Assembly (NCBI GenBank): GCA_038845865.1
Contig: JAWBQJ010000005.1
Location: forward strand, 60,636-124,635
DNA length: 64,000 nucleotides
Reading direction: 5' to 3'
From: Desulfurococcaceae archaeon
GTDB taxonomy: Archaea; Thermoproteota; Thermoprotei_A; Sulfolobales; Desulfurococcaceae
The first letter of the stretch is position 1, and each line of letters starts with the position of its first letter. Position numbers and translations under genes: made by a program. Below, one piece after another: positions 54,288 to 62,679 of the stretch. The notes beneath the pieces are model-generated. The model was not told the DNA's origin and did no database searches. It saw only the letters and a list, made by a program, of their open reading frames with translations.

Positions 54288-55289
54288 GTGGACCCGGGCA
54301 TACCCGTTGAGCACTTGAAGAAGGCAGCCGAAAACGTGGTAAGGTTCTGTCTTAACGTTAAACCGGGAGAACTGTTCCTCGTAATAACGGACACGGAAAC
54401 GAAGGCCATAGGCGATGTTATTTTAGAGAAAGGTCTAGAGGCTGGTGCAGAGGCCGTTATGGCCGTAATGAAGCCTAGGAGCAGACACGGCGAAGAACCC
54501 CCAAAACCCATCGCAGAAATGTGGCAACACGCCGATGTGTTCGTGGCCCCCACGAAGTACAGTTTAACTCATACACGGGCGAGAAGAAGGGCTACTGAAA
54601 AAGGCGTACGCGGTGCTACAATGCCGGGAATAACTCCAGAGATCTTCATCAAGGGGTTAGCTGTGGACTACATGCAAGTAAATAACTACAACAACTGTTT
54701 ACTAAGGGCTCTGAAGGGTGCAAAGAGAATACGGGTGCTCGCTCCTGGAGGCACTGACATATCGTTTTCCGTTGAAGGGAGAGAGTTCATATCTGACTCT
54801 GGAATTCTTCATGAAAAGGGCTCCTTTGGTAACTTACCGGCCGGTGAAGTCCTCGTAGCACCCGTTGAAGGGACGGCTAACGGCATAATAGTGTTCGATT
54901 GCTCCATAACCGATGTAGGGGTCCTGAAGGAGCCCGTGGTGGTGATCGTTAGAGATGGCCTTGCGGTGGAGTTTAGAGGAGGGCTTGAAGCTCAAAAACT
55001 AGAATTAATGCTTAAAAGCATCAAGCTGAGAGAGGCCTTCAATATCGCGGAGCTCGGTATAGGAACGAATCCGGGAGCTGAAATCGTAGGCAACATCTTA
55101 ATGGACGAGAAGGCCCTTGGAACCGTCCACATAGGGTTCGGCGATAATAGCACAATAGGTGGTAAGGTGGTAGCCGGCATACACCTGGATGGCGTAATTA
55201 GAAGACCATCAGTGTACGTTGACGGTAAGCCCGTGATCGAGGATGGCACAATGGTGATGTGCCGGTCCTCACAGGTTAATAGTATTTAA
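54288..55289 (+). CDS. M29-family metallopeptidase-like protein
   Basis: 333 residues, GTG start. The full M29 (AmpS/AmpT) ligand set is visible: Glu187 in LPAGEVLVAP, Glu255 in AELGIGTNPGA, Glu274 in DEK, His281 in TVHIGFG, and His299/Asp301 in GIHLDG. Shorter than typical AmpS (about 410), lacking part of the N-terminal domain. It could be an aminopeptidase or act on a ring-opened heterocycle. Paralogue of the 30720 gene, which has other ligands. Confidence 0.78.
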   Translation: MDPGIPVEHLKKAAENVVRFCLNVKPGELFLVITDTETKAIGDVILEKGLEAGAEAVMAVMKPRSRHGEEPPKPIAEMWQHADVFVAPTKYSLTHTRARRRATEKGVRGATMPGITPEIFIKGLAVDYMQVNNYNNCLLRALKGAKRIRVLAPGGTDISFSVEGREFISDSGILHEKGSFGNLPAGEVLVAPVEGTANGIIVFDCSITDVGVLKEPVVVIVRDGLAVEFRGGLEAQKLELMLKSIKLREAFNIAELGIGTNPGAEIVGNILMDEKALGTVHIGFGDNSTIGGKVVAGIHLDGVIRRPSVYVDGKPVIEDGTMVMCRSSQVNSI

Positions 55290-55323
55290 TATTGTGCCTA
55301 CTAATATCAGCTGGGTGCTAGGT

Positions 55324-55857
55324 ATGGCGTCTACATCGAAGTTTGAAATCTTAGCAGATATTGTAAAGACGAGGAGAACTGTGAGAGAATACTCCGAAGA
55401 GAGCGTTCCAAGAGAAGTGGTAGAGACTGTTCTAGACTTAGCGAGGTGGAGTCCTAGTGGCAGTAATGTTCAAGACTGGAGGTTTGTGGTTGTTACGGAT
55501 AGGAAGCTACTAAAAGCAATTAAAATGTTCTCTCCGGGATGGCTCGGCGGCGGTAATCCAGTGGCCATAGTGATATGTTCGGATAGGAAATGGGCGTACG
55601 AGAAAGCAGGACCCCTTGCAAGAGATGTGATGTACCTAGTTCACGCAGGTATAGTCGCCCAGACAATCGCACTTCTCGCTCACGCGATGGGCCTTGGAAC
55701 AAACATGATCATGTCCTTCTCCAAGGAAGCTGTCAAGAAAATACTAGACTTACCGGAAAGCTGGGATCCCGTTATGATAATCCTACTGGGGTATCCTAAA
55801 CACATACCAGAACCACCACCGAGATTAGCGCTTAGCGAGCTAGTAGTATGGAGGTGA
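55324..55857 (+). CDS. Nitroreductase-family flavoprotein
   Basis: 177 residues from ATG 55324 (GTG 55294 in frame, less likely). FMN-binding features are RRTVREYSEESVPREVVE (RxxxR-x-Y/F-xxxxV), RWSPSGSNVQDWRFVVV, and GLGTNMIMSFSKEAVKKIL. It uses NAD(P)H to reduce nitro groups, enones or flavins. In the island it may reduce or aromatise a ring substrate. 34 bases after the M29 gene and six before the next gene, so same transcript. Confidence 0.85.
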   Translation: MASTSKFEILADIVKTRRTVREYSEESVPREVVETVLDLARWSPSGSNVQDWRFVVVTDRKLLKAIKMFSPGWLGGGNPVAIVICSDRKWAYEKAGPLARDVMYLVHAGIVAQTIALLAHAMGLGTNMIMSFSKEAVKKILDLPESWDPVMIILLGYPKHIPEPPPRLALSELVVWR

Positions 55858-55863
55858 CGTCGA

Positions 55864-56190
55864 GTGGACGGGGATAAAAAGGCTGTTCGTGTCTTCGAGC
55901 TATTGGCGTACTTAGCATCAAGTGCAAGGGGACTACTCGAAGAACCGCGCGAATACGGGCCGTTAAGGTGCCTGGACGCGATGCGAAGACTTATTGACAT
56001 GGTGCTGGAAACGAGGCTTATAGAAGACGAGGAAGTTACTAAGTACCTCGAGGAGTTGAGAAGCAGGTTATCACGGGGAATTATTCTACTAATGTACAGT
56101 GCAGAGGAGTTCAGGAAGTTCATAATAAACGTTAACGTGGAACTCTCAGAAAAAACCACTAGAGTGCTTGAGAGATATTATAATAAGTAA
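55864..56190 (+). CDS. DUF6092-like helical protein
   Basis: 108 residues, GTG start, all helical. The segment ELLAYLASSARGLLEEP-EYGPLRCLDAMRRLID (12-47, one residue omitted at the dash) resembles, from memory, DUF6092, a family of about 100 residues encoded near amidohydrolase or permease genes. No catalytic motif. Six bases after the nitroreductase; the NCS1 permease promoter starts 60 bases past its stop. Role unknown. Confidence 0.55.
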   Translation: MDGDKKAVRVFELLAYLASSARGLLEEPREYGPLRCLDAMRRLIDMVLETRLIEDEEVTKYLEELRSRLSRGIILLMYSAEEFRKFIINVNVELSEKTTRVLERYYNK

Positions 56191-56247
56191 GAGGGTGTTT
56201 TTGTTTCTCGACCTTTCCGCGATCTACACCACTGCCGTGAATGAAAG

Positions 56248-56257
56248 ATATATAAAC
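56248..56257 (+). promoter_or_regulatory. TATA box of the NCS1 permease
   Basis: ATATATAAAC, centred near 56252, predicts transcription from about 56277; SD GGGGGT at 56278-56283 follows, fixing TTG 56291 as the start. Confidence 0.55.
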
Positions 56258-56290
56258 TACCCTCTTCATCTCATACAGGGGGTAAAGCCC

Positions 56291-57706
56291 TTGACCACCG
56301 CTGAAGAGCGTAAATATGAATGGATAGACGTCATGGGCGATTACTCCTTAGTACCAGTCCCCGAAGAAGCCCTTAGAACTACGACAGCAATATTCTTCGT
56401 ATTCACGGGAGTTCTCGCCTGTATAGCAGCACTGTGGGGCGGGGCAGTACTGGGCCTTCAGTACACCTTAAGAGACATGGTAGTGGTCGCTATCGTAGGG
56501 TGTCTAATACAGGGCGTAATAGGCTTCTTAACAGCCTACATGGGGGCCGCGAGCAGGCTGTCTACATACGCCAACATGTCATGGCCCTATGGCAGGTATG
56601 GCGCGTTTCTATGGGGGCTTGCACTAGCCGGTATCACGTGTGGAATTGGGTGGTTCGCCGTAGAAACATGGCTGTTCGGTATAATGATGCATGACCTAGT
56701 ACCCGATAACCCGCTCATGAGTGTAGGCGTTGCCTCCATATGGGGCGGGCTACTAATGATGACCACGGCCGCCATCGGGATAAAGGGTATAGCATTCCTC
56801 AGCTACCTCACAGTACCGTTTTGGATAGTTCTAGCCTCAATATCCTTTGCATCCGGCATAATGGTCGGCGGTGGGTGGGAAAAGGTACTCACCGCACAAC
56901 CCGCTCAACCAGCGCCGTTTGGCGTAGGCGTGGCGCAAGTCGTAGGCCTGTACATCGCCGGCGCAACAATTACCGCGGACATTTCCAGGTTCGCTAAAAG
57001 CCGGGTAGGTGCCGGGCTCGCCTGGTTTGTCCAGGTAATGGTCGTCGAGGTGTTCTTCCTAGTAGGTGCTGGAATACTGGTACTCGCAATGGGAGGTGCT
57101 AGAATAACGGAGGCCCTACTAGCTGTCGGAGTTGGTTTAGGAGCATACCTACTAGCCGTTCTAGGTCAGTGGACAACAAACGACAACAACCTATATAGTG
57201 GAGCACTAAACTTCACACTAATATCACCTGTAAGCAGAAGAGCATTGGTCATTATACTAGGAGTACTGGGAACAGCAGTAGCAGCGTACGTTGGATTCGT
57301 AGCCGGCGCCAGCTTCGACCCGTTCATATCATTCCTGACACTTCTGGGAAGCTTCGTACCCGCAGTCGCGGGCACACTCATAGCCGACTTCTACATATAC
57401 AGAGGGCTTTACAAGAAAATACCGGTAACAGAGAGGTATAAGCTGAGAATAGGCGATAGGATACCGGAAATAAACTTAACGGGCTGGATTTCAACGGCCA
57501 TAGGCGGTGTTCTCGGAACATGGGTTATAACGGCCGGAATTCCTTCACTAAACAGCCTGTTAATATCGCTTATCGTATACAGCATACTTGCAATAGTGTT
57601 TGATAAGGCAGGCGTGCACCTAACTATTGGTAAGTACGAGGTAAGAGAATACGGTTTAGCCCCTAAGTGGGCTGTAAGGAGGGTAAGTGAAGCACGTAAG
57701 AGGTGA
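56291..57706 (+). CDS. NCS1-family nucleobase/hydantoin permease
   Basis: 471 residues from TTG 56291, set by the TATA box and GGGGGT SD; the open frame continues upstream but lacks a start after the transcript start. Twelve helices. NCS1 features: N-terminal LVPVPEEALR before helix 1, GAxLGLQY in helix 1-2, MSWPYGRYGAFLWG (helix 3), and LGQWTTNDNNLYSGALNF in helix 8, the substrate-contacting motif. Family substrates are cytosine, uracil, allantoin, hydantoin and thiamine precursors, which fits the island. GTGA overlap with the next gene. Confidence 0.9.
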   Translation: MTTAEERKYEWIDVMGDYSLVPVPEEALRTTTAIFFVFTGVLACIAALWGGAVLGLQYTLRDMVVVAIVGCLIQGVIGFLTAYMGAASRLSTYANMSWPYGRYGAFLWGLALAGITCGIGWFAVETWLFGIMMHDLVPDNPLMSVGVASIWGGLLMMTTAAIGIKGIAFLSYLTVPFWIVLASISFASGIMVGGGWEKVLTAQPAQPAPFGVGVAQVVGLYIAGATITADISRFAKSRVGAGLAWFVQVMVVEVFFLVGAGILVLAMGGARITEALLAVGVGLGAYLLAVLGQWTTNDNNLYSGALNFTLISPVSRRALVIILGVLGTAVAAYVGFVAGASFDPFISFLTLLGSFVPAVAGTLIADFYIYRGLYKKIPVTERYKLRIGDRIPEINLTGWISTAIGGVLGTWVITAGIPSLNSLLISLIVYSILAIVFDKAGVHLTIGKYEVREYGLAPKWAVRRVSEARKR

Positions 57707-58113
57707 ATAGTGTGGAGAGCTTAAAGCGATATGTAAATGTGTATTTAATTTTCAGCATTATAACTTCACTAATAGGTGTAGTACTAGGGGCTCTACTAGT
57801 AAATGTGGATCCCTACTCGGCATTCCCATGGCTACTCGCAACTTTATTAGCGTTTCTTACGTCGCTGGTAGGGGTAATTAGACTCAGGGGCATTAGTGAA
57901 CCTTACAGGTATGGAGTTGTATCTATACAGCACATCTGGTGGGTAGCCTCAGTGGGATTTGCCGGCGTAATGTTCTATCCAGCCGATTACTTTAGGAGAG
58001 TTGGAGGCGTGGAAAGTACCATAATGTCTGTGATTAGTGCGATATGGCTAGTATGGGGACTTTACCTGATCTACGCCGTCCACAAGGAAACTAAAGCCCC
58101 GGTAGCGCCCTAA
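57703..58113 (+). CDS. Small four-helix membrane protein coupled to the NCS1 permease
   Basis: 136 residues, GTG start overlapping the permease stop (alternative GTG 57712, five bases after AGGTGA). Four hydrophobic helices: about 10-30, 38-58, 75-88 (HIWWVASVGFAGVMF) and 105-125. No recognised family. Coupling with the permease suggests an accessory subunit of that transporter or a related membrane role. Ends with a Lys-rich tail (KETKAPVAP). Confidence 0.65.
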   Translation: MNSVESLKRYVNVYLIFSIITSLIGVVLGALLVNVDPYSAFPWLLATLLAFLTSLVGVIRLRGISEPYRYGVVSIQHIWWVASVGFAGVMFYPADYFRRVGGVESTIMSVISAIWLVWGLYLIYAVHKETKAPVAP

Positions 58114-58219
58114 ATTCCCTCTAAATCCCCGTTAATTTTTACTACATATACTTCCTCGCCTTCCAGTACCACTCAGGCAAGCTTGAGAAGGCAATTAGAA
58201 ATAGGCTATTAGTAGTTAG

Positions 58220-58227
58220 TATTTAAG
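58220..58227 (+). promoter_or_regulatory. TATA box of the second DUF917 gene
   Basis: TATTTAAG predicts transcription from about 58249, giving a leader of roughly 12 bases containing GGGG before ATG 58262. So copy 2 has its own promoter. Confidence 0.5.
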
Positions 58228-58261
58228 TACTCCACTGTTAAAGAGTACTAGGGGTAGTGTG

Positions 58262-59410
58262 ATGTTAAGGCTCCGGACTAGACAAGACGTAGAAGACTTT
58301 GTACGTGGATGCACCTTCTTCGGCACCGGTGGGGGAGGATCACCGCAAGTAGGGCTTAGAATACTTCTTGAAGACCTAGAGAAATACGGGGAAATCGTAG
58401 TACATGACGTCAATAGCATTAGAGACGACGCATACGTGGTAACTCCTTACTTAATGGGCTCGATAGCCCCTAAGACCCCGGAAGTTGTAGCGAAAATGAC
58501 TTCTTTGGGCCTGGTAAAGAGAATTGGAATTGCTGATAGAATACTAGCATACGCCGTTCTTGAACTAGAGAAGTACCTTGGTGTTGAGTTTGAAGGAGTG
58601 GTGGCCATAGAGCTAGGAGGTGGGAATACTCCCAGCCCCGTTGACGTCGCCGTAACGCTCGGCAAGATGATCGTCGACGGCGATTATGCTGGAAGAGCCA
58701 TCCCTGAAATAGATCAAATAACTCCATACCTCTACGACATACCGCCATATCCCGCTGCATATGTTGACGAGTATGGAAACAAGACAGTGGTGTCTAAGGC
58801 AATAAACTACTTGATGGCCGAGAGGATCGGTAAATTGATAAGCGTTGCGTCCTTCGGGCTCGTGGGAGGGGCTTCATTCGCGATCACCGGTAAGGAGATG
58901 AAGAAAATCATCATCCCCGGCACATTGTCAGAATCATACATTATAGGTAAAACACTGAGAGAGGCTGTAGAAGCCGGTAAGGACCCGGCAGTAGAAGTGG
59001 CTAAAAAGGCAAACGGCTACGTGCTCTTCAGAGGAATAGTGACGAAAAAGGACTGGGAAGACAGAGAAGGGTACATGTGGGGCACAACGTACATTAAGGG
59101 AGTAGAGGAGTTTGAGGGTCGCGAGGCGAAGATCTTCTTTAAGAACGAGAACCACATCATGTGGTTCGACGACAAAGTCCTCGCCACTAGCCCAGACATA
59201 ATAGAGGTCATTGACGCGAAGACAGGAGAGCCCATAACTAACACCGATCTAAAGGAGGGGATGAAGGTGTCCGTCGTAGGCCTCAAAGGCCGTGAACAGT
59301 TCAGAACACCTAAAGGCCTAGAGGTCTTGGGGCCGCGTCACTTTGGCTTCGATATAGACTACATACCTATAGAAAAAAGAGTGTTAGACTTCCCCGTAAT
59401 AAGGCCGTAA
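58262..59410 (+). CDS. DUF917 protein (thiohydantoin desulfurase-like), copy 2
   Basis: 382 residues from ATG 58262 (GTG 58259 adjacent). The DUF917 loop FFGTGGGGSPQVG, the ELGGGNTP motif, NGYVLFRG, and the C-terminal DAKTGEPITNTDLKEGMKV are intact; the middle AIELGGGNTPSP differs from copy 1 (PGETGGFNSITP). The two copies may be partners in one enzyme or have different substrates. Followed by T6, so end of the island. Confidence 0.82.
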   Translation: MLRLRTRQDVEDFVRGCTFFGTGGGGSPQVGLRILLEDLEKYGEIVVHDVNSIRDDAYVVTPYLMGSIAPKTPEVVAKMTSLGLVKRIGIADRILAYAVLELEKYLGVEFEGVVAIELGGGNTPSPVDVAVTLGKMIVDGDYAGRAIPEIDQITPYLYDIPPYPAAYVDEYGNKTVVSKAINYLMAERIGKLISVASFGLVGGASFAITGKEMKKIIIPGTLSESYIIGKTLREAVEAGKDPAVEVAKKANGYVLFRGIVTKKDWEDREGYMWGTTYIKGVEEFEGREAKIFFKNENHIMWFDDKVLATSPDIIEVIDAKTGEPITNTDLKEGMKVSVVGLKGREQFRTPKGLEVLGPRHFGFDIDYIPIEKRVLDFPVIRP

Positions 59411-59433
59411 GGCATGCCGCAGGGTAAACTTAC

Positions 59434-59482
59434 TTTTTTATAAATAAAATAAATAAACTTTATATTTTTTAATAACCTACTT
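59434..59482 (+). terminator. Oligo-T and AT-rich end of the island
   Basis: T6 at 59434-59439 lies 24 bases past the DUF917 stop, followed by about 40 bases of nearly pure A/T. A good terminator for the rightward transcript; the AT stretch also faces the end of the NfeD gene on the minus strand. Confidence 0.5.
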
Positions 59483-59550
59483 AACGCGCGTGGTTTTTCT
59501 TCAGGCTAGAATACGATGCGAAGATACCCAACATAGTCATAGCCCCGGGT

Positions 59551-60783
59551 CTATTTACATTCTTCAACGTACAGTTTAAGCCCTTCAACTCTCACGACTC
59601 TAACCTTACTTCCCGCCGGAATGATGCCTCTAGTGGAGTACGCTGTCCAGTCTTCTCCGAGAACGTAGGCTGTGCCCGGCACGTTCTCGGAAATGTCCGT
59701 CTTTGCTACGCCTTCTGCCCTGATGAGCCTCTCCTGAATGCTTGCGCGCTTCATTTTCACGGCTTTTGCCGCGTTTACGGCTATGAATAGGAATAGGCCG
59801 GTGAGTGCGGCTAAACCGCCCGCAACGCTGTAAATAACGCCGGTAACTGTTTCACGTGGAGTGCTTGTAAAGGTTAACGCAAAGCCTATCGTAGTCAAAA
59901 TTACACCGGCTATACCGAAGGCTCCGAAGCCCGGTGTAAACAACTCTACTGCAAGCAGTACTGCACCAGAGAGCACTAATGTGAGGTGTAGCATTTCAAC
60001 TGGTATGAGCACCATCGAGTACAGCGCGAAGACTATTAATAAAACACCCGCTACCGCGTAGCCCTGGAAGCCGGTTGTGAAAACCTCGGCCAATATTAGT
60101 ATTATCCCAGCGAACAGCATTAATTGGGATATCAGGGGGTTGGAGATGACGGAGAGCAGGTGATCCCAAAGACCCGGTTCAGCAGTGTTAATGGTGATTA
60201 GGCCCTCCGCGTCTAGGACCTCTCCGAGGTCCTTCGCGAGCCTAGCAAGCCCCAATGCTGACGCCTCCTCGGCAGTGTAGCTTTTGGCCCTGTCAACAAG
60301 GTCATCTACCAGCTGCACAAGGCCGTTCTTGCCTCGCCTTTCGAGAAGTGACCGTGCCTTGGCTTTAACGTACTCGACAACCTTAGGGTCTTCCGGTGAC
60401 GGCTTCATGCCCCCAATTACCGCGCCGGGCGCCATGTATATTTCTCTGCAGGATAGCGCTATGAGCGCTGCCGCGGAGATTGCCTGGTTGCCTGGCGGTA
60501 TCCAGGCCACGCAGTGGGAACCCGACCTCTCGATCGTGGAAATGATCCTATCCGCCGCCGCCAGGTAACCACCGTAGCTGTTTATCTCAATAATGTATAC
60601 CTTGCCAGGAAAGTCGTTAACGGCCCTTTCTATGAGCGATACTGCCCCACCGTCAACAGCCATGTCAAGCCTAATTAAAACGGCCTCCTTCCCGCTAGCG
60701 GTGGAAACTACTTGGGTAAGAATGGCAGTGACTGTCAGGACACATATCAACATTAACGGTACAAGACGCGCCAAGGGCACCAA
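59551..60783 (-). CDS. NfeD-type membrane serine protease (1510-N/NfeD)
   Basis: 410 residues with signal peptide (about 5-30), a ClpP/SppA-type protease domain with Ser103 in AISAAALIAL and a Lys at about 140-142 as the catalytic pair, followed by four or five membrane helices (about 215-345) and a C-terminal OB-fold (GVAKTDI...RVVRVEGLKLYVE). This matches the Pyrococcus PH1510 protease, which cuts the C-terminus of stomatin. The stomatin gene lies divergent 80 bases away. Start TTG 60783 (GTG 60780 equally near GGTGG). Confidence 0.88.
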   Translation of the reverse strand: MVPLARLVPLMLICVLTVTAILTQVVSTASGKEAVLIRLDMAVDGGAVSLIERAVNDFPGKVYIIEINSYGGYLAAADRIISTIERSGSHCVAWIPPGNQAISAAALIALSCREIYMAPGAVIGGMKPSPEDPKVVEYVKAKARSLLERRGKNGLVQLVDDLVDRAKSYTAEEASALGLARLAKDLGEVLDAEGLITINTAEPGLWDHLLSVISNPLISQLMLFAGIILILAEVFTTGFQGYAVAGVLLIVFALYSMVLIPVEMLHLTLVLSGAVLLAVELFTPGFGAFGIAGVILTTIGFALTFTSTPRETVTGVIYSVAGGLAALTGLFLFIAVNAAKAVKMKRASIQERLIRAEGVAKTDISENVPGTAYVLGEDWTAYSTRGIIPAGSKVRVVRVEGLKLYVEECK

Positions 60784-60862
60784 CCACCATCTGCCTATGT
60801 TAACTAGGATTGAATGCTTATTAAGTGTTTACCAGTTCACTATATAACTTGAGGTGCTATCA

Positions 60863-61744
60863 ATGCCCTTCGCTGAGCTAATAGTGGCTTTAATATTTGC
60901 GATAATAGTTCTCGCTATAATACTAAGCCATATAAAGGTAATACCGGAGTACAAGAGGCTGGTCATATTCAGGCTTGGCAAGCTAGTTGCCATCAAGGGC
61001 CCCGGCCTGGTCTTCTTAGTACCGTTAATTGATAGAGGCGTGGAGGTGGACTTAAGGGAGTTCGTACTGGACATCCCGCCGCAGACCTGCATTACCAAGG
61101 ACAACGCGCCAGTAGATGTCGATTTACTAATATACATGAAGATCTTCGAACCGCAGCTCGCCGTTACGGCAGTACAGAACTACCTCGCGGCTGCGACGGG
61201 GATAGCCGTTACAACGCTCAGAGCTATAATAGGTGACATGCAACTAGACGACGTCCTGGCCAGGAGGGAGTACATAAACTCAACCCTCAGAGCTAAGCTA
61301 GACGAGGTCACGGACAGGTGGGGTATTAAGGTTACCAGCGTGGAGATCAAGGAGATAAAGCCGCCGAGAGAAGTCCAGGAGGCGATGATCAAGCAGATGG
61401 CTGCCGAGAGAACCAAGAGGGCAATGATACTGGAAGCCGAAGGCAAGAGGACGTCGGCAATTCTCGAAGCGGAAGGGCAGAGAGAAGCCATGATTAAGAA
61501 AGGTGAAGGCGAAAAGCAGTACGAGATACTCGTGGCCGAGGGTAGGAAGACTGCGCTAGAGCTGATACAGGAGGCGGCTACGAAGCTCGGAACAAACGCG
61601 CTACTGCTACAGTACCTAGATGCCTTGAAGGCAGTTGCGCAGAGTCCTGCTACAAAAATAGTCATACCGTTAGAGCTACTAGCAGGTTTCAGTAAAGTGC
61701 TTGGAGCCGTTACCACACGTAGCGAAGAGAAGACCCAAGACTAA
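60863..61744 (+). CDS. Stomatin-like SPFH-domain protein
   Basis: 293 residues from ATG 60863 (GAGGTG seven bases before; GTG 60854 in frame). An N-terminal helix (about 3-22) is followed by the SPFH domain (EYKRLVIFRLGK...FVLDIPPQ), a Glu/Lys/Ala-rich coiled coil (AEGKRTSAILEAEGQR), and a hydrophobic C-terminal LLQYLDAL. This is archaeal p-stomatin, the substrate and partner of the NfeD protease beside it. They share a divergent promoter region. Confidence 0.9.
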   Translation: MPFAELIVALIFAIIVLAIILSHIKVIPEYKRLVIFRLGKLVAIKGPGLVFLVPLIDRGVEVDLREFVLDIPPQTCITKDNAPVDVDLLIYMKIFEPQLAVTAVQNYLAAATGIAVTTLRAIIGDMQLDDVLARREYINSTLRAKLDEVTDRWGIKVTSVEIKEIKPPREVQEAMIKQMAAERTKRAMILEAEGKRTSAILEAEGQREAMIKKGEGEKQYEILVAEGRKTALELIQEAATKLGTNALLLQYLDALKAVAQSPATKIVIPLELLAGFSKVLGAVTTRSEEKTQD

Positions 61745-61772
61745 CATAACCGGCGTGCGAGACGAGAACACA

Positions 61773-61777
61773 TTTTT
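61773..61777 (+). terminator. Oligo-T after the stomatin gene
   Basis: A T5 run lies 29 bases past the stop, consistent with archaeal termination. Confidence 0.3.
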
Positions 61778-61859
61778 AGCTGTAAGTTCCTTAAACAAGT
61801 ACGCGCTGGCGTGCCCAATTAAGACACCCCGGTTAAGATGTGGATCTTCGCACTCCAAA

Positions 61860-62258
61860 TCAGGTTACTCTAAGCACTTCTGACTTTGAAGCATCTAAAT
61901 AGTCTACCTCTCTAAGCACCTCGCACTCCGCTCTTAGCGCTTCGCACATACGCGTTATGGATTCTACCGCGTAGTCTCGCGAGGATCCAAGGTCGAAGAG
62001 GTCCAGAGGTCCTCTTCTACCACCGGTGGCAATAGCTTTAACTAGGGTACTCCTTTCTTCCTCGACGAATATGAGGGCTAAAGCTAGATAGTTGCCTGCC
62101 CTAATAAAATACTTCTCTCCAATAGCTATGGCAACTCCGGGTTTAGTGTTAAGTACCTCGATATACACGTTCGAAAACTCCCTTTCAGGCCTCAATAGGC
62201 TAATAACGCGGTCAAAAGAGGCATAAATGCGTGCTACGACGCCGTGCGCCAAAACCAA
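61860..62258 (-). CDS. DUF6054-like small protein, unknown
   Basis: 132 residues, TTG start (GGGGG seven bases upstream). One alpha/beta domain: IGEKYFIRAGNYLALALIF, VKAIATGGRRGPLDLFDLGS (TGG...G-L--DLGS, about 75-94), then a helix with CEALRAECEVL. It resembles DUF6054, judged from memory only. No active-site residue is evident. Converges with stomatin; no operon partner. Confidence 0.5.
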   Translation of the reverse strand: MVLAHGVVARIYASFDRVISLLRPEREFSNVYIEVLNTKPGVAIAIGEKYFIRAGNYLALALIFVEEERSTLVKAIATGGRRGPLDLFDLGSSRDYAVESITRMCEALRAECEVLREVDYLDASKSEVLRVT

Positions 62259-62289
62259 TTTAAAACCCCCAGTAATACCAGGTAATCTA

Positions 62290-62679
62290 AGTATTAATTG
62301 GGTAAAAACGCTTTCGATATTGACACGTTAATGGGCTCTGGCCCCCTACCCGCCTTCAGGCGGGATATTCGGCTACAACTTAGTTAGTGTACGCGTGCAA
62401 CCACTCATAAGTGTTCTGAAGGCTTAGTAGTGGGGCAGTCTAACGGACCACGTCTGTACGGGATGACCAATGCCGTTATGCACACGAACAGCATAACCTG
62501 CACTCACAGAGTAATCGTTAGTCATTAAAGGTTGTGCCTGATCGCTCTCGACGAGAGGAAGTAACAGTGAAAATAATGCTACGAGCAAGCATTAAAACGG
62601 TGTTAATATATGTGTTTTAGAGTAGCTCGAAACCGCGTTGAAAACGATCTCGGCGCCGTGAAAACTTGCCTACACTCTA
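62290..62679. other. 390-base gap with an isolated GC hairpin
   Basis: No gene. CCCGCCT-TC-AGGCGGG at 62349-62364 is a perfect 7-bp stem, of the kind at ends of archaeal IS200/IS605 elements, but no tnpA/tnpB frame is present. The rest holds a few short inverted repeats and nothing recognisable. Confidence 0.3.
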
